From NCBI GenBank assembly GCA_016790165.1, contig JAEUPL010000004.1, forward strand, positions 1 to 64,000: a stretch of DNA of 64,000 nt. The letters run 5' to 3'. The position numbers and the translations under genes were made by a program. Below are positions 57,918-64,000 of the stretch, piece after piece (within the stretch, counting starts at the first letter, position 1; each line of letters begins with the position of its first letter). Origin of the DNA: Burkholderiales bacterium. Lineage in GTDB: Bacteria; Pseudomonadota; Gammaproteobacteria; Burkholderiales; Casimicrobiaceae. Below the pieces are notes generated by a model. It made no database searches and was not told the origin of the DNA. It saw only the letters and a list, made by a program, of their open reading frames with translations.

Positions 57918-58958
57918 ATGCAACCTGCCAGCGCGGCGTCGTTGCCACCCATTGCGGTCGTCGGGGCCGGATCATTTGGTACCGCACTCGCGATTCAATT
58001 GGCTCGCCGCGGCAATTCGACGCGTCTGTGTGGTCGCCACGCAGACGAAATGGCGGACGCGCAGCGGGAGCGCCGCAATCCCCGTTATCTGCAAGACTGC
58101 GTCTTCCCGGATGGCCTAACCGCGACTTCTGATCTCCGCGCCGCGCTTGAGCACGGTACCGAGATTGTGGTGGCGACGCCGAGTCATGCGCTTCGGGAAA
58201 CGCTGGCGGCGCTCCACCCCTTGCTCGAAGCCCGTCGTGCTGACGTCGACACGCGCCACGCAGGGGTGGTGGTGGCCTGCAAGGGGTTTGAGCCAGGGAG
58301 CGGTAAGCTCTCGCATGAGGTTGCGCGGGAGGTGCTGGGCGAAGTGCATCCGTACGCCGTGCTCTCTGGACCGACGTTTGCGAGCGAACTAGGACGAGGG
58401 CTGCCGACCGCAGTGATCGTGGCTTCGCGCGACGAGGCGTTTGCCACCCGCGTAGCGCATCGTCTCAACGGCGGCGGCTTTCGTGCCTATGTGGGGCGCG
58501 ACGTGATCGGCGTTGAGCTGGGGGGCGCATCGAAGAACGTCATCGCGATCGCGGCCGGGACCTCAGACGGTCTTGGTTTTGGCGCAAATGCGCGCAGCCT
58601 GCTCATCACTCGCGGCCTGGCTGAGATTCGACGCCTGGGTCAACCCATGGGTGCCCAGAGCGAGACGCTGATGGGCCTCGCCGGCCTCGGCGATCTTGTA
58701 CTCACCTGCACCGACAACCAGTCCCGAAACCGTCGCATGGGATTGCTTCTCGCGGGCGGCAAATCGGTCCACCAGGCCACGGAGGAAATTCAGCAGGTCG
58801 TCGAAGGCGTCAAGGCTGCGCCTGAAGTCTTGCGCCTTGCGCGACGGCACGGGGTGTCGATGCCAATCACCGAAGTCGCTTGCGCGGTGCTGGACGGCAA
58901 GTTGAGTCCGAGTGAGGCGTTCGCCAAGCTGGCGTCACGTTCGGTCCGTGCAGAGTAG
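57918..58958 (+). CDS. gpsA: Glycerol-3-phosphate dehydrogenase [NAD(P)+]
   Basis: A 346-residue cytoplasmic enzyme making sn-glycerol-3-phosphate for phospholipids. N-terminal dinucleotide motif VVGAGSFGTALA (14-25), catalytic lysines in VVACKGFEPGS and LGGASKNVIAIAAG, and LAGLGDLVLTCTDNQSRNRRMG are typical. The ATG at 57918 is preferred over the GTG codon directly before it. Confidence 0.95.
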   Translation: MQPASAASLPPIAVVGAGSFGTALAIQLARRGNSTRLCGRHADEMADAQRERRNPRYLQDCVFPDGLTATSDLRAALEHGTEIVVATPSHALRETLAALHPLLEARRADVDTRHAGVVVACKGFEPGSGKLSHEVAREVLGEVHPYAVLSGPTFASELGRGLPTAVIVASRDEAFATRVAHRLNGGGFRAYVGRDVIGVELGGASKNVIAIAAGTSDGLGFGANARSLLITRGLAEIRRLGQPMGAQSETLMGLAGLGDLVLTCTDNQSRNRRMGLLLAGGKSVHQATEEIQQVVEGVKAAPEVLRLARRHGVSMPITEVACAVLDGKLSPSEAFAKLASRSVRAE

Positions 58959-59079
58959 CTGCTCGGTCCGGCCGACGTGGAGGATTGCGCGAGAGTGAGC
59001 GAACGTTGACGAATCGCTGCGATGCGCGACTACAGGCCACAACGCATGCCAAACTGACTCGTCGCGCTGATTAACTGCC

Positions 59080-60750
59080 ATGACCATCACTTCTTCTTCC
59101 GCCTGGCTTTCCTTGCTCGAGCACGCCGATGCGATGCGCGACTATCGGGTCGCTGAAGCTTTTCAAGCCGATCCGGCTCGAGCCGACCGGTTTTCGCTGC
59201 GTGCGGCGGGTTTGTTTGTTGATTTTTCGAAGCAGCGGATCAATGCTGAAACCCTGGCGCGATTGCTTGCCGTTGCTGAAGCGGCGGACGTGCTGGCACG
59301 TCGCGACGCGATGGCGGCCGGCGAACCCATCAATTGCACGGAGCAGCGCGCTGTACTGCACATGGCGCTGCGCAATCGAGCCGGCAGTTCGCGGCGCTAC
59401 GTCACGCGGGGTTACGACGTGGCGTCTGACGTGGAGGCCGTGCAGCAGCAGATGGCACGCCTTTGCGACGACATTCACAGCGGCCGCTGGAGGGGCTGGC
59501 GCGGCGACAAGATCACCGATGTGGTCAATATTGGCATTGGCGGCTCCGACTTGGGACCGTTCATGGTGACCGAAGCGTTGCGCCGTGATGCTTTTCCGGC
59601 AATTCGTGCGCATTTCGTGTCGAACGTGGACGGTGCGCACCTGCAGCGCGTGCTTTCGCAATGCAACCCGGGAAGTACGCTTTTCGTCATCGTGTCGAAA
59701 ACGTTTAGTACGACAGAGACACTAATGAACGCCCGTGCGGCTCGCGAATGGCTGCTCGCGAGCGGGGCGAAGGAAAGGGACGTTTGCAAACATTTTGTTG
59801 CGGTATCGGCATACCTCGATGCGGCGCGCGAATTCGGGATTGATGCGGCCAACGTGTTTCAGTTCTGGGATTGGGTGGGCGGTCGCTTTTCGTTGTGGTC
59901 GGCGGTTGGTCTGACCATCGCGCTGGCCACCAGCATGGCGGTGTTTCGCGACCTGCTCGCGGGCGCGCACGCGATGGATGAGCATTTCCTGACAGCGGCG
60001 CCTGAGTGCAATCTGCCTCTGTTGATGGCACTCATCGGCGTCTGGAATCGGAACGGATTGGGCGCAGAAAGCCTCTGTGTTGCGCCGTACAGTCAGGATC
60101 TGCGGCGCCTGCCTTCGTACCTGCAGCAGCTCGAAATGGAAAGCAACGGCAAGTCGGTCGGTATCGATGGAGCGCCACTGGAGGTGGCAACCTGCCCATT
60201 GATTTGGGGCGAGCCGGGCACCAATGGCCAGCACGCTTTTTTTCAGCTCCTGCATCAGGGGACGACGGTGGTACCGGTTGATTTCATCGCAGTGCTCGCC
60301 AACGACGGCTCCTACCCAGACCACCAACGTGCGTTACTCGCCAACTGTTTTGCGCAGTCCGAGGCGTTGATGCTGGGCAAGACCGAGTCGCAAGTGCGTG
60401 CCGAATTGATCGAAGCGGGGCTGGATGCTGCGGCCGTCAACTCACTTGCGCCACACAAGATATTCGCCGGCAATCGACCGAGTACGACCATCCTGCTACC
60501 CGCATTGACCGCGCACTCGATCGGAGCGCTGATTGCACTCTACGAGCACAAAGTCTTCGCGCAGGGCGTGCTATGGGGCGTCAATTCGTTCGATCAGTGG
60601 GGCGTCGAGCTGGGGAAGCAGCTTGCGCGACGCATTGATCTCGAGCTGGCGGAGGGTGCGATCAGCAGTGTCGGTAAGCCTGCACACGACGCGTCTACCC
60701 GCAACCTGATGGCGGCGGCAATCGGCGCGACCGGGAGTATCAAGAGGTAG
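59080..60750 (+). CDS. pgi: Glucose-6-phosphate isomerase
   Basis: A 556-residue enzyme interconverting glucose-6-P and fructose-6-P. NIGIGGSDLGPFMVTEAL, VSKTFSTTETLMNA, FQFWDWVGGRFSLWSAVG and the C-terminal FDQWGVELGKQLA are all present. It is monocistronic by appearance, 121 bases after gpsA. Confidence 0.97.
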   Translation: MTITSSSAWLSLLEHADAMRDYRVAEAFQADPARADRFSLRAAGLFVDFSKQRINAETLARLLAVAEAADVLARRDAMAAGEPINCTEQRAVLHMALRNRAGSSRRYVTRGYDVASDVEAVQQQMARLCDDIHSGRWRGWRGDKITDVVNIGIGGSDLGPFMVTEALRRDAFPAIRAHFVSNVDGAHLQRVLSQCNPGSTLFVIVSKTFSTTETLMNARAAREWLLASGAKERDVCKHFVAVSAYLDAAREFGIDAANVFQFWDWVGGRFSLWSAVGLTIALATSMAVFRDLLAGAHAMDEHFLTAAPECNLPLLMALIGVWNRNGLGAESLCVAPYSQDLRRLPSYLQQLEMESNGKSVGIDGAPLEVATCPLIWGEPGTNGQHAFFQLLHQGTTVVPVDFIAVLANDGSYPDHQRALLANCFAQSEALMLGKTESQVRAELIEAGLDAAAVNSLAPHKIFAGNRPSTTILLPALTAHSIGALIALYEHKVFAQGVLWGVNSFDQWGVELGKQLARRIDLELAEGAISSVGKPAHDASTRNLMAAAIGATGSIKR

Positions 60751-60855
60751 CGCTAGCGGCAAGCTCGACAAGTCGTCGCCGATCAACGCACTTGTCGGGG
60801 CAATGATGTCTCGTTCCGACGGATCGCAAAGCGCGCTGGACGAATCCAGCACCAT

Positions 60856-61245
60856 TCAGCTGGCGGGATTTGCCTCGATCAGCAGTAGAGCCGCTACCGC
60901 ACGGCCTTCAGCCAGGAGCAGGTTGTAGGTCCTGCAGGCTGCGTCGGTAGCCATGACTTCGAAGCCGATTTGAGCCTCGATGAGCGGCCTCAAGGCATCC
61001 ACTTTGGGAAATCGAAGGGAACGCCCAGTGCCGATCAGGACGATTTCATTGCTCGCGACGGCGGCTGGCGCCACCGCGCCGCCGTCAATGTCAGCGAAGC
61101 AAGTCACCGGCCAGTGCTGGGGCGGACGATCATGCGCGACGAGCACGCTCGACGAGTGAACAGACGCTCCGATCATAACGGACGTTGGCGTGGTGGCGGT
61201 GATTGCAAATTCGCTGGTCGCCTCGCGCTGGAATCGGGTAGCCAT
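60856..61245 (-). CDS. Mth938-like (DUF498/NDUFAF3-type) domain protein
   Basis: A 129-residue protein: SEFAITATTPTSVMIGASVHSSSVLVAHD, then NEIVLIGTGRSLRFPKVDALRPL and TDAACRTYNLLLAEGRAVAALLLI, matching the Mth938 fold. The function in bacteria is unknown; the mitochondrial relative assists complex I assembly. The start may instead be a TTG at 61263. Confidence 0.85.
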   Translation of the reverse strand: MATRFQREATSEFAITATTPTSVMIGASVHSSSVLVAHDRPPQHWPVTCFADIDGGAVAPAAVASNEIVLIGTGRSLRFPKVDALRPLIEAQIGFEVMATDAACRTYNLLLAEGRAVAALLLIEANPAS

Positions 61246-61344
61246 GAAATCGACGCGTGACAAATGGAGCCGAGATTATTCACCACCCGATCACCCCGAG
61301 CGTCGGAATGCTGCGTTGCAGCGAAGCAGATAACCTTGTAAACT

Positions 61345-61418
61345 CAACGACTTAGGTGCCCCCTTCGTCTGCCAGATTCCTGTTGGATCGAGGAGGGGTG
61401 TTTCGAAGTAGGTCGTTG
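61345..61418 (+). other. Possible structured leader upstream of alaC
   Basis: CAACGAC (61345-61351) pairs with GTCGTTG (61412-61418), and the CCCC near 61359 can pair with the GGGG near 61395, giving a long hairpin in the 290-base gap before alaC. It matches no RNA family I recognise. It could be a regulatory leader or chance pairing. Confidence 0.25.
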
Positions 61419-61536
61419 CTGCGCCCCACGGATGGTGCCCAACTGCGCCGAAAGTCTCCACCGGACACTCGCCCGATTGCGTGACTGCCTATTATTTGCG
61501 GCAGTGCCGACGTAAACAGGGCGTCGTGCAACTCAC

Positions 61537-62760
61537 ATGACGACTTTGACCCCTCCCGCGCCCGTTGTGACGCCGCAAACGGAGTTCTCGCGCATCAAGC
61601 GCCTTCCCCCTTACGTTTTTGCGATCACCACCGATCTGAAAATGGCCGCACGTCGTGGCGGTGAGGACATCATCGACTTTGGCATGGGTAACCCCGACGG
61701 CCCCACGCCAAAGCATATCGTCGACAAGCTGGTCGAAACCGCGCAACGCGGCGACACGCACGGCTACAGCGTGTCAAAAGGCATTCCACGCTTGCGGCGG
61801 GCAATTTGCAACTGGTATGACACGCGCTACGGCGCCAAACTGGACCCGGACACCGAGGCCATCGTCACTATCGGCTCGAAAGAAGGCCTCGCGCACCTGA
61901 TGCTCGCGACGCTTGACCGTGGTGACACGGTGCTGGTGCCGAATCCCAGCTACCCGATTCACATTTACGGTGCGATCATCGCGGGTGCGGATATCCGCTC
62001 GATTCGCATGACCTCCGACGTGGATTTCTTCGAAGAAATCGAGCGCGCTATTCGGGAAAGTTTTCCGAAGCCCAAGATGCTGATTCTGGGTTTCCCATCC
62101 AACCCGACGGCGACTTGTGTCGATCTCCCCTTTTTCGAGAAAGTGGTTGCGCTCGCCAAAGAGCACGGTATCTGGATCGTGCATGACCTGGCCTATGCAG
62201 ACTTGGGATTTGACGGCTACAAACCGCCCAGCATCATGCAAGTGCCGGGTGCGAAAGACGTCGCCGTTGAGTTCTTCACGATGAGTAAGAGCTACAACAT
62301 GGCCGGTTGGCGCGTGGGGTTCATGGTTGGCAACCCGCATCTCGTGGCAGCACTGGGTCGCATCAAGGGCTACAACGACTACGGTACCTTCACGCCCATC
62401 CAAGTGGCGTCGATTGCCGCACTGGAGGGGCCGCAAGACTGCGTTGAAGAAATTCGTTTGAAGTATTTGTCCCGTCGAAACGTGATGGTCAAGGGGCTCC
62501 ACGAAGCGGGCTGGATGGTCGACAATCCAAAGGCCAGCATGTACATCTGGGCGAAAATCCCGGAACCGTATGCGAAGATGGGTTCGCTCGAATTCGCCAA
62601 GAAGCTTCTCGCCGACGCGAAAGTCAGCGTCTCGCCCGGAATCGGCTTCGGTCAATACGGCGACACGCATGTGCGTTTCGCATTGATCGAAAACGAAGCG
62701 CGATCACGCCAAGCCGTGCGTGGCATTAAGGACATGTTCAAGAAGGATGGGTTGTTGTAG
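61537..62760 (+). CDS. alaC: Class I aminotransferase, AlaC-like
   Basis: A 407-residue PLP enzyme. [36 protein letters not shown] and the PLP-lysine segment [19 protein letters not shown] fit AlaC/alanine aminotransferase, which interconverts pyruvate and alanine using glutamate. It precedes hom by 205 bases, the usual order in Burkholderiales, where it may serve amino-acid synthesis. The gap before hom contains small hairpins such as GGCGGCGTTCGCCGCC. Confidence 0.88.
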   Translation: MTTLTPPAPVVTPQTEFSRIKRLPPYVFAITTDLKMAARRGGEDIIDFGMGNPDGPTPKHIVDKLVETAQRGDTHGYSVSKGIPRLRRAICNWYDTRYGAKLDPDTEAIVTIGSKEGLAHLMLATLDRGDTVLVPNPSYPIHIYGAIIAGADIRSIRMTSDVDFFEEIERAIRESFPKPKMLILGFPSNPTATCVDLPFFEKVVALAKEHGIWIVHDLAYADLGFDGYKPPSIMQVPGAKDVAVEFFTMSKSYNMAGWRVGFMVGNPHLVAALGRIKGYNDYGTFTPIQVASIAALEGPQDCVEEIRLKYLSRRNVMVKGLHEAGWMVDNPKASMYIWAKIPEPYAKMGSLEFAKKLLADAKVSVSPGIGFGQYGDTHVRFALIENEARSRQAVRGIKDMFKKDGLL

Positions 62761-62965
62761 CGCAGGGCGCTACAACGCGGGACGACGAGACATCGCTCGC
62801 TTTGCTCGCTAAGACGACGGCGGCGTTCGCCGCCTAGCACGCAAAGCGTTGTCGCCGGAGTGGCATTCAACACAATATGCAAAGCACAACACAATCAACA
62901 TCTGCTCGCGTCATAGCGCCCTCGGCGCGACGTTCTTCGTCCTTGGTCCTGCCGCAGGCACAACT

Positions 62966-64000
62966 ATGAAACCTCTCCGAATCGGACTCCTCGGCATCGG
63001 CACCGTGGGTGGCGGCACGTTTGACGTCCTGGCTCGTAACGCCGAGGAAATTTCACGTCGTGCGGGGCGTCCGATCACGATCACCCACGTCGCCGACAAG
63101 AACACGGCACTGGCCAATCAAGTGGTGGCGGGCCGCGCAGCCGTTACGGATGACGCGTTTTCCGTCGTGCGCAATCCCGACATTGACGTCGTCGTCGAGC
63201 TGATTGGCGGCTACACGATTGCCAAGCAATTGATGCTGGAGGCAATCAGCAACGGCAAGCATGTGGTGACCGCCAACAAAGCGCTCCTCGCCGTGCACGG
63301 CAATGAAATATTCACGGCAGCGCGTGCCAAGGGCGTGATCGTCGCGTTCGAGGCGGCCGTGGCAGGTGGAATTCCGATCATCAAGGCGCTGCGTGAGGGG
63401 CTGGTCGCCAATCGCATCGAGTGGATCGCCGGAATTATCAACGGCACCACCAACTTCATCCTCTCCGAGATGCGCAGCAAGGGCCTCGCCTTTGCCGACG
63501 TGCTCAAAGAAGCGCAGGCCAAGGGCTACGCCGAGGCTGACCCGACGTTCGACATCGAAGGCGTCGACGCGGGCCACAAGATCAGCATCCTCGCGGCACT
63601 CGCGTTTGGTATTCCCCTGTCGTTCGATAGGGCGCATGTGGAAGGCATCACGAAGATTGAAGCCATCGATATTCGCTACGCCGAGGAGATGGGCTATCGC
63701 ATCAAACTACTCGGTATCGCACGCCGCAGGCAGGGCGCTGGTTTTGAGCTGCGCGTCCACCCCACCCTGATCCCGGCCAAGCGCCTCATCGCTAACGTCG
63801 AAGGTGTCATGAACGCAGTGCTGGTGAAGGGCGATGCCGTGGGGGCGACGCTGTACTACGGTGCTGGCGCTGGCGCGCAGCCTACTGCGTCGGCGGTGAT
63901 CGCGGATCTTGTAGACGTCGCTCGTCTGATTGATGCGGACGTGAACCATCGCGTGCCGTATCTCGCTTTCCAGCCCGACCGCATTGGCAGCGAGCCGGTG
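62966..64000 (+). CDS. hom: Homoserine dehydrogenase (3' end outside the window)
   Basis: 345 codons are open from the ATG at 62966 to the window end. RIGLLGIGTVGGGTFDVL is the NAD(P) motif, GKHVVTANKALLAVHG, FEAAVAGGIPIIKALREG and GIINGTTNFILSEM the catalytic core, and KGYAEADPTFDIEGVDAGHK the substrate loop. It reduces aspartate semialdehyde to homoserine for threonine and methionine. The remaining part should include the ACT domain. Confidence 0.96.
   Translation, partial: MKPLRIGLLGIGTVGGGTFDVLARNAEEISRRAGRPITITHVADKNTALANQVVAGRAAVTDDAFSVVRNPDIDVVVELIGGYTIAKQLMLEAISNGKHVVTANKALLAVHGNEIFTAARAKGVIVAFEAAVAGGIPIIKALREGLVANRIEWIAGIINGTTNFILSEMRSKGLAFADVLKEAQAKGYAEADPTFDIEGVDAGHKISILAALAFGIPLSFDRAHVEGITKIEAIDIRYAEEMGYRIKLLGIARRRQGAGFELRVHPTLIPAKRLIANVEGVMNAVLVKGDAVGATLYYGAGAGAQPTASAVIADLVDVARLIDADVNHRVPYLAFQPDRIGSEPV

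Noticed and set aside
61345-61418. 74-base segment before alaC considered as a tRNA, SRP RNA or SAH riboswitch
   Set aside because: No D- or T-arm, no GGAA/GNAR SRP loop and no complete SAH-riboswitch core could be found.

Overview
The window is a GC-rich, gene-dense piece of a bacterial chromosome that most resembles a betaproteobacterium of the Burkholderiales. Supporting this are a PilS/PilR pair between a PP0621-type gene and ampD, PhaM/PhaC/PhaB genes for polyhydroxybutyrate, a TctA/TctB transporter, an NnrS/NorCBQD/NirS denitrification set with a Dnr-type regulator, and a complete urease operon. All assignments come from reading the translated sequence; no database search was possible.

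Layout. 1-600: the end of an IS481-family element inserted at a TCTAGA site at the 3' end of a decayed fumarylacetoacetate-hydrolase gene. 600-8.7 kb (minus strand): tctBA, a secreted parvulin isomerase, bolA, yciB, ampD, pilR, pilS and a PP0621-like gene. 8.9-17 kb (mostly plus): PHB metabolism (phaM, phaC, phaB) interleaved with a ModA-like binding protein, a ZIP metal transporter, a DUF898 membrane protein and an M48 protease. 17-21.9 kb: puuD-like hydrolase, aldehyde dehydrogenase, 5-aminolevulinate synthase (minus) and folP. 22-25.4 kb is accessory in character: a frameshifted DUF4262 gene, an unknown small gene, a class D beta-lactamase, a 169-bp palindromic MITE-like element and a UbiH/UbiM-type monooxygenase.

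25.4-34.8 kb is the most unusual block: one plus-strand run of seven genes (DsbD-like reductase, a 954-residue repeat protein with a heme-like CX4CH motif, TlpA thioredoxin, DUF4266 lipoprotein ending in a Gly/Cys tail, DUF3570 outer-membrane protein, OmpR-type regulator, QseC-type kinase). A CTTAAG-N5-CTTAAT box of the PmrA/QseB type lies upstream, suggesting an autoregulated envelope thiol/metal system.

35-43 kb: enoyl-CoA hydratase (minus), then benE-ureDABCEFGJ. 43-55.8 kb: denitrification genes norC, norB, norQ, an Fe-S membrane protein, norD and dnr, then nirS plus its cytochrome c (minus), a TonB receptor, nnrS and a hemerythrin. Three TTGA-N6-TCAA boxes (before norC, dnr and nirS) tie these to the Dnr/FNR-type regulator encoded among them. 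55.8-64 kb is housekeeping: M61 peptidase, tRNA-Arg(CCU), gpsA, pgi, an Mth938-like gene, alaC and a homoserine dehydrogenase gene that runs off the window end.
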